Notes: generated by a model from the sequence alone, not told the origin. Positions 18,047 through 27,456 are shown, counted from the first letter of the stretch. The stretch: 64,000 bases of DNA from Erwinia aphidicola (GCF_024169515.1 NZ_JAMKCQ010000001.1:3720001-3784000), one strand, 5' to 3'. Numbers and translations: made by a program.

Positions 18047-19024
18047 ATGACTCAAAAATTGCTGTCAGTGATCATCCCTGCGTATAACGTGGCTAACTAT
18101 ATTGTCGAGTGCGTTGATTCATTGCTGGTGCAGTTAGCGGCACCCAATGAAATTATTATCGTCAATGACGGTTCGACCGACGACACCCTGGCCCGCGTCG
18201 AGCAGGCCTACGGCAATGATGAACGAGTGAAAATTGTCACCCTGTCCAATGGCGGCGCGGGCCAGGCCCGTGACTACGGCATCAGCCTCGCACAGGGAAC
18301 ATTCGTCTTTTGCTGCGACCCAGATGATGTTGTTACCAATGGCTTTTTCGCAGAGTTACAGGCGACATACAGCCAGTATCCTGAGCTGGAACTGTTCTGC
18401 TTCAACTCCTCAATGTTTGCCGATAATGCCCCTGAACGCAGCTGGCCAAAAGTGCAGCATCAGCAGTTTGGTCTGCTGCGCCCGGCGACGGTTTTCCGCA
18501 ATTTGTTAAGCCATGGTGGATATACCTCGGCGAGCTGGAACTACGTGCTTAAAAGGGAAGTTATTGAGAAACACAATTTGAAATATATCCATCGGGTGCA
18601 TGAAGACCATTGCTACACGCTGGGGGCATTCCTCTGCAGTCGAATTGCCTTTGTCAGTACCAATATTTATTATCGTCAGCGCGTTCGCCAGGGCTCACTG
18701 ACCAATAGCGCCAAAGCGGAAAGTTTCTTCCGTCAGCGTTATGATGCCTTTATCTCCTGCTATGAAAAGCTGATGAAGTTGACAAGCGGAATGGAAGAAC
18801 GTCATGAATTGCGTCGACTTTATCTGATCCACTCCTTCAAATTAATGATTAATCTTTCGCTCGCCAGCAACAATCCGGTGCCGGATTACGTTAAAAATGC
18901 GATTAATTATTTCGGGAAAAATCTGAAACCGGGCGGTACAGGCAACTGGCTATTGTTAAAACAACCCGAACTGTACTCTAATCTGATTAAATTAAAGCGA
19001 GGACTTCGCAAGGCGCAAGGTTAG
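18047..19024 (+). CDS. Family 2 glycosyltransferase
   Basis: GT-A fold enzyme of 325 residues, probably cytoplasmic face of the inner membrane, adding a sugar to a surface-polysaccharide intermediate. The GT2 start LSVIIPAYNVANYIVECVDS, the nucleotide-binding IIIVNDGSTDDT and the DxD-like CCDPDD around residue 90 are present, followed by an acceptor region ending VHEDHCYTLG. The ATG at 18047 is used (AAGAGA 8 bases upstream); a GTG lies one codon before it. The gene is AT-richer than its neighbours and is followed 6 bases later by a flippase gene. Donor and acceptor sugars are unknown. Confidence 0.88.
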   Translation: MTQKLLSVIIPAYNVANYIVECVDSLLVQLAAPNEIIIVNDGSTDDTLARVEQAYGNDERVKIVTLSNGGAGQARDYGISLAQGTFVFCCDPDDVVTNGFFAELQATYSQYPELELFCFNSSMFADNAPERSWPKVQHQQFGLLRPATVFRNLLSHGGYTSASWNYVLKREVIEKHNLKYIHRVHEDHCYTLGAFLCSRIAFVSTNIYYRQRVRQGSLTNSAKAESFFRQRYDAFISCYEKLMKLTSGMEERHELRRLYLIHSFKLMINLSLASNNPVPDYVKNAINYFGKNLKPGGTGNWLLLKQPELYSNLIKLKRGLRKAQG

Positions 19025-19030
19025 AGACTC

Positions 19031-20332
19031 ATGGCAAAAGTAATTGATAAAGGCTTGTTAATAAATGTTCTCTCACTGCTGGCCTACCGTGGCGCTTCTT
19101 TCATCATCCCACTGGTGACGTTGCCTTACCTGGCACGCATCCTGGGCGTTGAACATATGGGGTTACTCGCGCTGGGCCTGGCCTGCGTGATGTACTGCAG
19201 TACCATCTCCGACTGGGGATTCAACGTTTACACCACCAAAGACATCGCAGAGCATCGTGATAATAAGCTGAAAGTCACCGAGCTGTTCTGGTCGACGTTC
19301 AACGCCAAGCTGCTGCTCGGCACAGCCTCACTGGCGGTACTGCTGATGGTCACCTGGTTCAATCCGGCCTGGCATAACCTGTTCTACATCGTGCTGGCTA
19401 ACGCTACGGTGTTGTACGGTCAGCTGCTGTCGTTTGGCTGGCTTATGCAGGGCTTTGAGAAGCTGGGCAAGACGGCGATTATCTCGACGATTGGTCAGCT
19501 GACCTCTATCCCGCTGACTTTCCTGCTGGTAAAAACCCCGGATGATACCTGGCTGGCAGCGCTGATCCCGGGCGTTGTCGCTTTCGTTACCGCAATTATC
19601 ACGCTGTCGATTGTCGTGAAGATGGATATCATCGGCTTCTACCGCTTCCAGCCCCAGGAAATTTTGCAGCGCATGAAAGACAGCCTGCACGTGTTCCTGT
19701 CAATTTTCGGCGCCAATATGTTTAACAACATCAACGTGCTGATCTTAGCGTCGATGACCAGCACCTATATGGTCGGGCTGTATAACGGGGCAGACCGCCT
19801 GAAAAAAGCCGCGAACTCGGTGCCGGAGCAGATCGGGAACGCCTTCTTCCCCCGCGTCAGCCATCTGTTTAACAAAGACCGCGCAGCGGCAATCGCGGCC
19901 ACGCGTAAGAGCATCACGCTATCGTTCCTGCTTAGCCTGTTTATCGTGATTTTCACTTATTTCTTCGCCGATATTGTGGTGCGCATCCTGCTCGGGCCAG
20001 CCTTCCATGAGTCGGCAGACGTGCTGCGGGTGGCGGTGTGTGGCTTTATCTTCGGTAATATCAGCTACCCGGCTGGCCTGCAGATCCTCATTCCGCACGG
20101 CCTGACCAAGCAGCGCATGTACCTGATGTTTATCGTTGGCGGGATTAATATCCCGGCCTGCTGCCTGCTGGCGTGGAAGTTTGGTGCGTTGGGCGCGGCC
20201 TGTGCGCTGGTGTTTTCAGAAATCCTGATCTTTATCGGCATTATCTATCTGCTGGTGAAACACGATATTCTGAAAACCTATCTCGCCCGGCCTGCGGTTT
20301 TTAAACAGCCTGGTAACGAGCACGCAGGCTGA
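19031..20332 (+). CDS. Wzx-type polysaccharide flippase
   Basis: Multi-helix inner-membrane protein of 433 residues in the MOP superfamily. The start (LSLLAYRGASFIIPLVTLPY followed by LARILGVEHMGLLALG) is the classic opening of Wzx O-antigen/exopolysaccharide translocases, and YNGADRLKKAANSVPEQIGN in the middle is also typical. It flips lipid-linked glycans to the periplasm. It forms a two-gene unit with the upstream glycosyltransferase, without a polymerase or other transferases nearby, so it may serve a glycan made elsewhere or a small modification. Confidence 0.88.
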   Translation: MAKVIDKGLLINVLSLLAYRGASFIIPLVTLPYLARILGVEHMGLLALGLACVMYCSTISDWGFNVYTTKDIAEHRDNKLKVTELFWSTFNAKLLLGTASLAVLLMVTWFNPAWHNLFYIVLANATVLYGQLLSFGWLMQGFEKLGKTAIISTIGQLTSIPLTFLLVKTPDDTWLAALIPGVVAFVTAIITLSIVVKMDIIGFYRFQPQEILQRMKDSLHVFLSIFGANMFNNINVLILASMTSTYMVGLYNGADRLKKAANSVPEQIGNAFFPRVSHLFNKDRAAAIAATRKSITLSFLLSLFIVIFTYFFADIVVRILLGPAFHESADVLRVAVCGFIFGNISYPAGLQILIPHGLTKQRMYLMFIVGGINIPACCLLAWKFGALGAACALVFSEILIFIGIIYLLVKHDILKTYLARPAVFKQPGNEHAG

Positions 20333-20342
20333 ATCACTCGCG

Positions 20343-21677
20343 TCAGTTGCGATCGATACGTGACTGACGCCAGTTCAACCACGGCGTCACCGAGATGCCG
20401 TGTACCACCACGCTGGCGACGATCAGCGTAAACGCCATATCCGCCATGCGCGTCACTTCCTCCCCCGACAGTCCGTGGGTATAGGCCCAGGCAATATAGT
20501 TAATGCTGCCAATTCCGCGAATGCCCAGCCAGCCAATCGTGGCGCGCTGCAGGCGCGGGGTATGCATGCCCAGCGTGGCTATCCACACCGACAGCGGGCG
20601 AATAATCAGGAACAGCAGCGCGGCCAGCAGCAGCCCGTCCGCGTTCCAGTGCTGCGCCAGCGTCACCCCAAGCACGATAATGATCAGCGCGGCAAACAGC
20701 CGTTCGATGGTGTCGCCGAAGGAGAGCGCATCGCTGACCACCAGCCCGGCAGAGCTGGCCGGATTGGTGCCCTCAATCATATGGCGGGCGTTGGGGTTAA
20801 TCAGCTCTTCAGCCGGTGGATGACAGTCGCTATCCTGGAACTCTTCGGTCGGGAAATGGCGCACCACGCGCATTTCGGCTCGGCGCAGCCCAACCCCGGC
20901 GGCGAAAGCGGCGAGAAAACCGGAAGCATCCAGCGCCTGAGCGGCGCTGTAGCTGAGGGCAATCAGCGCCAGCGCCAGAAAATCATTCGGGGCCACATCC
21001 TGATGCGTGTGGCGCAGGTGCGCGGCATACTGCCCAATCAGCTTGCCGAGCACAAAGCCGATAGCGCTACCGCCGACTACCGCCCACAGCACGTCGACCA
21101 GTGCCCAGTGGCTGAGATACCCCCAGGACATTTCTCCGCTGCCGGTCAGCAGCGCCACCGCCAGCATCAGCAATGGCAGGGCGGTGCCGTCATTCATTCC
21201 GGCCTCGCTGGAGAGCGAGACGCGCAGATTATCGTTATCGCGTGCGTCGTTGACTGAAATCAGGCTGGCGAGCACCGGGTCAGTGGGGGCGACGATAGCG
21301 CCAAATGCCAGCGCCAGCGGCCAGGAGAATCCGGCCAGCCAGTGGGCGGCCAGCGTTACGCCCGCCACCGTCAGCAGCATGCCTGGAAACGCCAGACGCA
21401 GCCCCATATGCCAGCCGGGGCTTTTGATCGGCAGCCGGAGCTTCAGCCCGGTGATAAACAGCGAGGCGGCCATGGCAATCTCAGTCAGGTTTTTGGCCAG
21501 CGTGGCGTGGGCAGCAATATCCACACGCAGCAGGTCCAGCACCCACGGGCCGCAGAGGATACCGGCAATCAAATAGAGAGCAAACGCCGTCACCGGGCCG
21601 CGCGTAATCCAGCCCGATGCCAGCGACATCAGTAATAACAGACCGCCGGTGGCGGCGGTCCAGCCAAGAAATCCCAT
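20343..21677 (-). CDS. CPA1-family cation/proton antiporter
   Basis: Inner-membrane Na+/H+ or K+/H+ exchanger, about 444 residues and 12 or more helices. The family motif FGAIVAPTDPVLASLI carries the conserved Asp of the ion site, and LSSEAGMNDGTALPL is the second conserved helix block. GWLGIRGIGSINY near the C-terminus is also characteristic of CPA1 (NhaP-like) proteins. Two adjacent ATG codons exist (21680 and 21677); the second is preferred because AGGAG is only two bases from the first. It is convergent with the flippase gene, 10 bases apart. Confidence 0.87.
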   Translation of the reverse strand: MGFLGWTAATGGLLLLMSLASGWITRGPVTAFALYLIAGILCGPWVLDLLRVDIAAHATLAKNLTEIAMAASLFITGLKLRLPIKSPGWHMGLRLAFPGMLLTVAGVTLAAHWLAGFSWPLALAFGAIVAPTDPVLASLISVNDARDNDNLRVSLSSEAGMNDGTALPLLMLAVALLTGSGEMSWGYLSHWALVDVLWAVVGGSAIGFVLGKLIGQYAAHLRHTHQDVAPNDFLALALIALSYSAAQALDASGFLAAFAAGVGLRRAEMRVVRHFPTEEFQDSDCHPPAEELINPNARHMIEGTNPASSAGLVVSDALSFGDTIERLFAALIIIVLGVTLAQHWNADGLLLAALLFLIIRPLSVWIATLGMHTPRLQRATIGWLGIRGIGSINYIAWAYTHGLSGEEVTRMADMAFTLIVASVVVHGISVTPWLNWRQSRIDRN

Positions 21678-21763
21678 CATTACTCCTGAATCGATTTTGC
21701 AATCTATTCAGTATGGACGGAATATGGCGAAGCGGCACAAACGACTGCCGCATTTGCGCGCAG

Positions 21764-22330
21764 TCAGTCGTTGCGACGTGCCAGCAGGGCGAGCGCTTCC
21801 AGCTGTGCGCTGAGGTGATGACGCGTGCTTTCGTCAGTCACGGTGCCGCTTTCCACATCAATACGCGTGGCGGCCTGGCCAATCATGATTTCCGGCTTAT
21901 TCAGCACCTGAGCGTTAAGAAACACCATGGATTGACGCAGATGATACTGCGCACGCGCACCGCCAATGGCCCCCGGTGACGCGGTCTGGATCGCCACCGG
22001 TTTCCCTGCCAGCGGGTTATCCGGCAGGCGCGACAGCCAGTCGATGGCATTTTTCAGCGCGCCCGGCACCGAATAGTTATATTCCGGCATCACAATGACC
22101 ACGCCGTCTGCCGCCGCAATGGCGGCCCCCATCGCCAGCACGGCCTCAGGGAAACCTTCCGCCTGGATATCGGCGTCATAGTGGGGGAAGTCGGCAATCG
22201 ACCCCAGCGGGCTGATCTCTACCCCGGCCGGAGCCAGCTGCGGCAGGCTGTTAGCGACAACGGCATTCATTGATGCGGCCCGCAGGCTGCCGAGCAAAGT
22301 AACAAACTTCAGGGGAGCGTTATGACTCAT
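21764..22330 (-). CDS. chrR: NAD(P)H-dependent FMN (quinone/chromate) reductase
   Basis: Flavodoxin-fold reductase of 188 residues, the same length as E. coli ChrR (YieF). The FMN phosphate loop GSLRAASMN, PEYNYSVPGALKNAIDWLSR and the GGARAQYHLRQ block are nearly identical to it. It reduces quinones, and in the E. coli enzyme also chromate, giving protection against oxidative stress. The ATG at 22330 is used. The next gene on the other side, hemB, is divergent. Confidence 0.92.
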   Translation of the reverse strand: MSHNAPLKFVTLLGSLRAASMNAVVANSLPQLAPAGVEISPLGSIADFPHYDADIQAEGFPEAVLAMGAAIAAADGVVIVMPEYNYSVPGALKNAIDWLSRLPDNPLAGKPVAIQTASPGAIGGARAQYHLRQSMVFLNAQVLNKPEIMIGQAATRIDVESGTVTDESTRHHLSAQLEALALLARRND

Positions 22331-22567
22331 GGTGGTTTCCCTATATTGACGGTAGGTTGCTCAATAAAAGCGCTAACCCGTTAATTTTACAAGCGCTATT
22401 ATGAAATATCTGTAAATACTTATGCGCATTCTGTGCCGTTGTGAGGTTCAGAAAAGCCCGCAAAGATTGTCATCCGGCGCCCGGAAGTATACTGTTAGCA
22501 CACTATTCATCTTTCTCTCCACGGAGTTCTCTTATCCGCTGGATGACCCGCTAAAACTGAGGTTGTT

Positions 22568-23548
22568 GTGTCCACTTACTCTCCCGCTCAGCGCCCAAGA
22601 CGCCTTCGTCAAACCGCTTCTCTTCGCTCCCTGTTCCAGGAAAATACTCTTAGCCTGAACGATCTGGCGCTGCCGATCTTCGTTGAGGAAGAGATTGACG
22701 ACTATAAGCCGATCATGGCGATGCCGGGCGTGATGCGTATTCCTGAAAAACGCCTGGCGTATGAGATTGAGCGCATTGCCAAAGCGGGCGTGCGGTCGAT
22801 CATGACCTTTGGTATCTCTCACCATACCGATGCTGACGGCAGCGATGCCTGGAATGAAAACGGGCTGGTGGCGCGTATGTCGCGCATCTGTAAAGAGACC
22901 GTGCCGGAAATGATCGTGATGTCCGATACCTGCTTCTGCGAATACACCAGCCACGGCCACTGCGGCGTGCTGCACGATCATGGCGTGGACAATGACGCGA
23001 CGCTGATTAACCTCGGCAAGCAGGCGGTAGTCGCGGCAGCAGCCGGAGCGGACTTTATTGCTCCTTCTGCAGCAATGGACGGCCAGGTGGGCGCGATCCG
23101 CCAGGCGCTGGATGCGGCAGGCTTTACCGATACTGCCATCATGTCCTACTCCACCAAGTTTGCCTCATCCTTCTACGGCCCGTTCCGTGAAGCGGCGGGC
23201 ACCTCGCTGAAAGGTGACCGTAAAACCTACCAGATGAACCCGATGAACCGCCGTGAAGCGATCCGCGAATCGCTGATCGACGAAGCGGAAGGCGCGGATG
23301 CACTGATGGTGAAACCGGCGGGTGCCTATCTGGATATCCTGCGCGACGTGCGTGAACATACCCGGCTGCCGCTGGCGGCGTATCAGGTAAGCGGTGAGTA
23401 CGCGATGATTAAGTTCGGCGCGCAGGCGGGGGCCATCAGCGAGATCGATGTGACGCTGGAAAGCCTGGGGGCGATTAAACGCGCCGGTGCCGATATTATT
23501 TTCAGCTACTTCGCGCTCGATCTTGCCGAGAAGAAAATCCTTTCCTGA
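22568..23548 (+). CDS. hemB: Delta-aminolevulinic acid dehydratase (porphobilinogen synthase)
   Basis: Condenses two 5-aminolevulinates into porphobilinogen, second common step of haem synthesis; cytosolic homo-octamer. It has 326 residues. The zinc cysteine cluster is [14 protein letters not shown], the Schiff-base lysines sit in [15 protein letters not shown] and [12 protein letters not shown]. The start is GTG (22568) with GAGG five bases upstream. It stands alone and ends at a palindromic hairpin. Confidence 0.97.
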   Translation: MSTYSPAQRPRRLRQTASLRSLFQENTLSLNDLALPIFVEEEIDDYKPIMAMPGVMRIPEKRLAYEIERIAKAGVRSIMTFGISHHTDADGSDAWNENGLVARMSRICKETVPEMIVMSDTCFCEYTSHGHCGVLHDHGVDNDATLINLGKQAVVAAAAGADFIAPSAAMDGQVGAIRQALDAAGFTDTAIMSYSTKFASSFYGPFREAAGTSLKGDRKTYQMNPMNRREAIRESLIDEAEGADALMVKPAGAYLDILRDVREHTRLPLAAYQVSGEYAMIKFGAQAGAISEIDVTLESLGAIKRAGADIIFSYFALDLAEKKILS

Positions 23549-23558
23549 AAATTAAGGT

Positions 23559-23582
23559 AGGGGTCAGGCATGCCTGACCCCT
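23559..23582. terminator. Palindromic terminator after hemB
   Basis: AGGGGTCAGGC, two-base AT loop, GCCTGACCCCT followed by TTTT on the plus strand. It is both an apparent intrinsic terminator and a GTAG-type palindrome (preceded by GTAG at 23557-23560). Confidence 0.7.
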
Positions 23583-23622
23583 TTTCCGGGCGAGGCATGC
23601 CATCGCCCCTACGGCCACCTTT

Positions 23623-23653
23623 GTAGGGGCTGACCCTCTTTTTCGGTCAGCCC
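23623..23653 (+). repeat. Copy A of a dispersed 31-bp GTAG hairpin
   Basis: Starts GTAGGGGCTGACC, has a pyrimidine loop CTCTTTTTC, and closes with GGTCAGCCC. Three further copies of the same length and layout occur at 52774-52804, 59643-59673 and 59687-59717. Confidence 0.75.
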
Positions 23654-23671
23654 GCCTGCCTGACCCGTCTT

Positions 23672-25138
23672 TCATACAGGCACAAAAAACTGGAAACAGG
23701 CGCCGCGTTGCGGGCGATCGACCAGCTTAATATCGCTATCATGCAGCTGCAAAATGCGTCGCACGATCATCAATCCCAGCCCGCCAGCGCGATGCTTGCG
23801 CGCATTCAGCAGCGAAGGGCGCACAAACAGATCTTCGCGCAGTTCAGCGGCTATCCCCGGCCCGCTGTCATTGACCTGAACCTGTACTTTGCCAGCCTGC
23901 TGCGTCATCTCAATCTCAATCAGCCCATGCTCTGGCGTATGGCGCAAGGCGTTGTCCAGCAGGTTGGTCAGCACCCGCTCCATCATGCCGAGATCGGCCG
24001 TGACCAGCGGAATGCCCGGCGCGCCAGTTACCCGGATTTGCTGGTGGCGGGATTCAGCCGTCAGCTCAAATTTTTGCATCACGTCCTGCACCAGCTCACT
24101 CAGGCAGAACGTCTCCTTTTGCGGTTTCACCACGCCATATTCCAGCCGCGCCAGTTCGAACAGCTCCTGCGCCAGACGGCCCACTTTCTTACTCTGCGCC
24201 AGCGCGATGCCAAGGTAGCGCTGGCGATCCTCCACGCTGAGCGTATCGGCCTTCACCGACAGCGTTTCCAGATAGCCGTGCAGCGAAGTGAGCGGGGTGC
24301 GCAGATCGTGGGAAATATTGGCGACAAACTCACGCCGTAGCCGATCCTGCTGCGTCAGGCTCTGCCACTGCTGGTCAATACGCTGCGCCAGCTGGACAAA
24401 CGCCTGCTGCAGCTGCGCGACCTCATCCTGCGGTTTGCCCGGCGGCAGGGGGGTATGAGCCAGGGCGCGGATGGCATCAATGCCGTCATCGTCCAGCCCG
24501 GCCACCTGCTGAGTCAGCCTGCGCACCGGGCGCGTGACCCAGCGGAAGGCGAAGAACCCGGCAATGCCACCCAGTAGCAGTACCAGCCCCATCGATCGCA
24601 GCGCCATCAGCACCGCCGAGTGGCGCTGCGCGGCGCTGGCCAGCAGCGAATACTCCTCGCCCTGCAGTATGATATAGACGTAGCCCTGCACGCTGTCGCC
24701 CATTTTCAACGGCGCGGCGCTGAACACCTGCGGCCGTGCGGGATCGCGCGGGTTATCGCCGTAGATCGGCATCGCCGCACCGGCCTGCAGCTGGTGCACC
24801 GGAGCCAGATCAACCTGCTGGCGCAGCAGTTTTCCCGCTGGGGCAGCATTGGCAATGATCTTGCCGCTGCTGTCCAGCAGATACACTTCCACGCTCGGGT
24901 TAACCGCCATCAGCTGGTCAAACAGCTTGTGGACCGCGCCCCGATCCAGCCCCTGCGCGCTGAGCAGCGGGTTGTTACTGACGATCTGGCTGGCGAGGTT
25001 AACCGACAGCCGCTGCGTCACGGCCTGGCTATACTGACTGGCGGAACGCACCTGCAGCCAGCCGGAGATGGCGCAGCAGGCGATCAGCAGCACGATAAAC
25101 ACCAGCATCAGGCGCTGCGAGAGCGTAAGTCGTTTCAT
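23672..25138 (-). CDS. Sensor histidine kinase
   Basis: Inner-membrane kinase of 488 residues, partner of the response regulator whose gene overlaps it by 4 bases (ATGA). Layout: helix 1 (about 8-28), periplasmic sensor domain (about 30-175), helix 2 (about 178-198), HAMP, then the phospho-acceptor His277 in EFVANISHDLRTPLTSL, N box NLLDNALRHTP near 400, and G boxes DSGPGIA and GGLGLMIVRR. The periplasmic domain has no cysteines and no recognised ligand fold. The divergent position next to a redox operon suggests it senses envelope redox, metal or oxidant stress; this is inference. Confidence 0.9.
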   Translation of the reverse strand: MKRLTLSQRLMLVFIVLLIACCAISGWLQVRSASQYSQAVTQRLSVNLASQIVSNNPLLSAQGLDRGAVHKLFDQLMAVNPSVEVYLLDSSGKIIANAAPAGKLLRQQVDLAPVHQLQAGAAMPIYGDNPRDPARPQVFSAAPLKMGDSVQGYVYIILQGEEYSLLASAAQRHSAVLMALRSMGLVLLLGGIAGFFAFRWVTRPVRRLTQQVAGLDDDGIDAIRALAHTPLPPGKPQDEVAQLQQAFVQLAQRIDQQWQSLTQQDRLRREFVANISHDLRTPLTSLHGYLETLSVKADTLSVEDRQRYLGIALAQSKKVGRLAQELFELARLEYGVVKPQKETFCLSELVQDVMQKFELTAESRHQQIRVTGAPGIPLVTADLGMMERVLTNLLDNALRHTPEHGLIEIEMTQQAGKVQVQVNDSGPGIAAELREDLFVRPSLLNARKHRAGGLGLMIVRRILQLHDSDIKLVDRPQRGACFQFFVPV

Positions 25139-25863
25139 AGGTTTTCCCGGGCGTCGTGCGCCTCAGCGACAAATTTATAGCCCTTGCCCCAGACGGTAAG
25201 AATGCGCTGCGGCTCGGCGGGGTTAGCTTCGATTTTGATGCGCAGCCGGTTGATGTGCGTATTCACCGTATGCTCGTAGCCTTCGTGCTCGTAGCCCCAT
25301 ACCTGATTCAGCAGGTTGAGGCGCGAAAATACTTTGCCGGGGCTTTTGGCAAAGAAATAGAGCAGGTCGAACTCGCGTGGGGTCAGCTCGATGGGCTGCT
25401 GATTTAGCATCACCTCGCGCGAGATCGGATCAATCAGCAGCCCGGAGAAGCTCAGCGTCCCGGCATCCATCTTCAGATTACGGCTCATCGCCTCCTGGCG
25501 GCGAAACAGCGCCTTAACCCGGGCCACCAGTTCCAGCATCGAAAACGGCTTGGCGAGATAATCGTCCGCGCCCAGCTCCAGCCCGAGCACGCGATGCACT
25601 TCGCTGGAGCGGGCGCTGATGATGATGATTGGCGTATAGCGCGTCATATTGCGCGCCCGGCGGCAGATCTCCAGCCCGTCGACGCCCGGCAGCATCAGGT
25701 CAAGGATCAGCGCATCCCAGCCGCCTTTTTCCAGCAGTGCCGCCCCCCGATCCCCGTCGGCAGCGTGGGTGATTTCGTAGCCCTCGTCGCGCAGATGCAG
25801 CCCCAGCAGCTCGGCGATATCGCCATCATCCTCCACGATTAAAATACGTTTGCCGTTTTCCAT
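25135..25863 (-). CDS. OmpR/PhoB-family response regulator
   Basis: DNA-binding regulator of 242 residues. The receiver domain has the acidic pair ED at 11-12, the phospho-acceptor Asp55 in LILDLMLPG, and the switch Lys in YLAKPFS. The winged helix (about residues 140-235) shows ELTPREFDLLYF and the recognition region HTVNTHINRLRIKIE. It is cotranscribed with and upstream of the kinase gene. The 150-base divergent promoter region to the cytochrome b gene is the obvious target. Confidence 0.92.
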   Translation of the reverse strand: MENGKRILIVEDDGDIAELLGLHLRDEGYEITHAADGDRGAALLEKGGWDALILDLMLPGVDGLEICRRARNMTRYTPIIIISARSSEVHRVLGLELGADDYLAKPFSMLELVARVKALFRRQEAMSRNLKMDAGTLSFSGLLIDPISREVMLNQQPIELTPREFDLLYFFAKSPGKVFSRLNLLNQVWGYEHEGYEHTVNTHINRLRIKIEANPAEPQRILTVWGKGYKFVAEAHDARENL

Positions 25864-25957
25864 TCTGCCCGCCGTTGTCAGCCTTAATATCGCTCAGTTT
25901 ACACACCCGCCTGCCGCGGAGTTATCACATTTTGTTTAACTCTGCGTGAGGTCTTCG

Positions 25958-25964
25958 GGAACTT
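25958..25964 (+). promoter_or_regulatory. Possible sigma-E-like -35 element upstream of the cytochrome b gene
   Basis: GGAACTT, matching the RpoE -35 consensus, lies 50 bases before the ATG. A poor TCATC -10 candidate follows after about 17 bases. A heptamer is expected several times by chance in a window of this size, so this is only suggestive. Confidence 0.2.
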
Positions 25965-26013
25965 ATCCGGGCAATACTGCCTCATCGCAACGGAGTCGCT
26001 GAGGGTAAACATC

Positions 26014-26631
26014 ATGAACGTGTCAACCGGGGAAGCAGGCAGCCGGCCTGAGATTATCCATCCACTGTGGCTACGGCTGACGCACTGGCTTAACCTGCTG
26101 GCGGTGCTGATGATGGTCACCAGCGGCTGGCGCATTTACAACGCCTCACCGCTGTTTGATTTCAACTTTCCCGCTGAAATCACCCTTGGCGGCTGGCTCG
26201 GCGGCGCGCTGCAGTGGCACTTTGCCGCCATGTGGCTGTTTGGGTTCAACGGCCTGTTTTACCTGGTGATGAACGTGGCCAGCGGGCGGATAAAGCGAAA
26301 ATTTTGGCCGCTTAATCTGCACGGGCTGCTGGCCGACCTTGGTGCCGCGCTGCGCGGTAAATTGCAGCACAGCGATCCGCGCCACTACAACATGGTGCAG
26401 CGGCTGGCCTATCTGTTTGTGATGTTTGACGGCGTGATCCTGGTGCTTTCCGGGCTGGTGCTGTGGAAGTCGGTGCAGTTTCCGCTGCTGCGCGAGCTGC
26501 TGGGCGGCTACGACACGGCGCGCTACGTGCACTTTCTGGCGATGGCCTCGCTGCTGGGATTTGTGCTGCTGCACGTGGTGATGGTCGCGGTGGTGCCGAA
26601 AACGCTGCTGGCGATGCTGCGCGGACGTTAA
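26014..26631 (+). CDS. Di-haem cytochrome b561-type membrane subunit
   Basis: Four-helix cytochrome b of 205 residues in the inner membrane. Candidate haem-ligand histidines are in WLRLTHWLN (helix 1), LQWHFAAMW (helix 2) and RYVHFLAM with VLLHVVMV (helix 4). It resembles the membrane subunits that pass quinol electrons to periplasmic molybdoenzymes. The next gene, 9 bases later, codes for such an enzyme, so the two likely form one complex. The ATG at 26014 has GAGGGT upstream. Confidence 0.88.
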   Translation: MNVSTGEAGSRPEIIHPLWLRLTHWLNLLAVLMMVTSGWRIYNASPLFDFNFPAEITLGGWLGGALQWHFAAMWLFGFNGLFYLVMNVASGRIKRKFWPLNLHGLLADLGAALRGKLQHSDPRHYNMVQRLAYLFVMFDGVILVLSGLVLWKSVQFPLLRELLGGYDTARYVHFLAMASLLGFVLLHVVMVAVVPKTLLAMLRGR

Positions 26632-26640
26632 GGAGAGACG

Positions 26641-27432
26641 ATGAAAAAGATGATACGCACGATATTCAGCCCCGCAGAGACGCAGGACGTGGTGAAAGAA
26701 GCGCAGCGGCTGATTGCCCGCCAGCTTGAGTCCTCTTCACGCCGCCGCTTTCTGCGCCAGGGGTTAACCCTCGGTGGGGTAGCGATGCTGACCGGCTGTG
26801 ATATCAGCGACAACGCCGGAGTCGAAAAGGCGCTGAACTCGGTTTCCGGCTTCAACGACCGCGTGCAGCACTGGCTGTTCGGTAGTGACCGGCTGGCGCC
26901 GGAATACCCTGAATCGGCTATCACGCGCCCGTTTCCTTTCAACGCCTTTTATGGCGAAGAGGATATTCCGCAGGTTAGCGGCGAGGATTATCGCCTGAAC
27001 ATCGCCGGAAAGGTGCTCGATAAGCGCAGCTGGTCGCTGCCCGAACTGTACAACATGGCGCAGGTCAGCCAGGTGACGCGCCATATCTGCGTCGAGGGCT
27101 GGAGCGCGATTGGTAAATGGGGCGGGGTGCCGTTTGCCGACTTCCTGCGGCTGATTGGCGCTGACCTTAGCGCGCAGTACATCAGCTTCAAATGTGCCGA
27201 CGACTACTACACCAGCATCGATATGAAAACGGCGCTGCACCCGCAAACGCTGCTGGCGCTGACTTATGACGGGCAGATCCTGCCACCAAAGTACGGTTAT
27301 CCCATGAAGCTGAGGATGCCCACCAAGCTGGGATATAAGAATCCCAAGCATATTCAGGTTATCGAAGTGACTAACACCTTCCCGGGCGGTTACTGGGAAG
27401 ATCAGGGCTACAACTGGTTTGGCGGCAGCTAA
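26641..27432 (+). CDS. Tat-exported sulfite-oxidase-fold molybdopterin oxidoreductase
   Basis: 263-residue periplasmic molybdoenzyme related to MsrP/YedY and sulfite oxidases. A twin-arginine signal SSRRRFLRQGLTLGG lies at residues 32-46 after an unusually long n-region, and LTGC at 50-53 looks like a lipobox, so it may be a lipoprotein. The molybdenum ligand is Cys150 in HICVEGWSAIGKWGG. The rest of the fold is compact (MsrP has 334 residues). ATG at 26641 follows GGAGAG. The substrate is unknown; reduction of oxidised methionine, as in MsrPQ, is one possibility. Confidence 0.88.
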   Translation: MKKMIRTIFSPAETQDVVKEAQRLIARQLESSSRRRFLRQGLTLGGVAMLTGCDISDNAGVEKALNSVSGFNDRVQHWLFGSDRLAPEYPESAITRPFPFNAFYGEEDIPQVSGEDYRLNIAGKVLDKRSWSLPELYNMAQVSQVTRHICVEGWSAIGKWGGVPFADFLRLIGADLSAQYISFKCADDYYTSIDMKTALHPQTLLALTYDGQILPPKYGYPMKLRMPTKLGYKNPKHIQVIEVTNTFPGGYWEDQGYNWFGGS

Positions 27433-27456
27433 CGCCGCGAATAACAACGCTCTATC

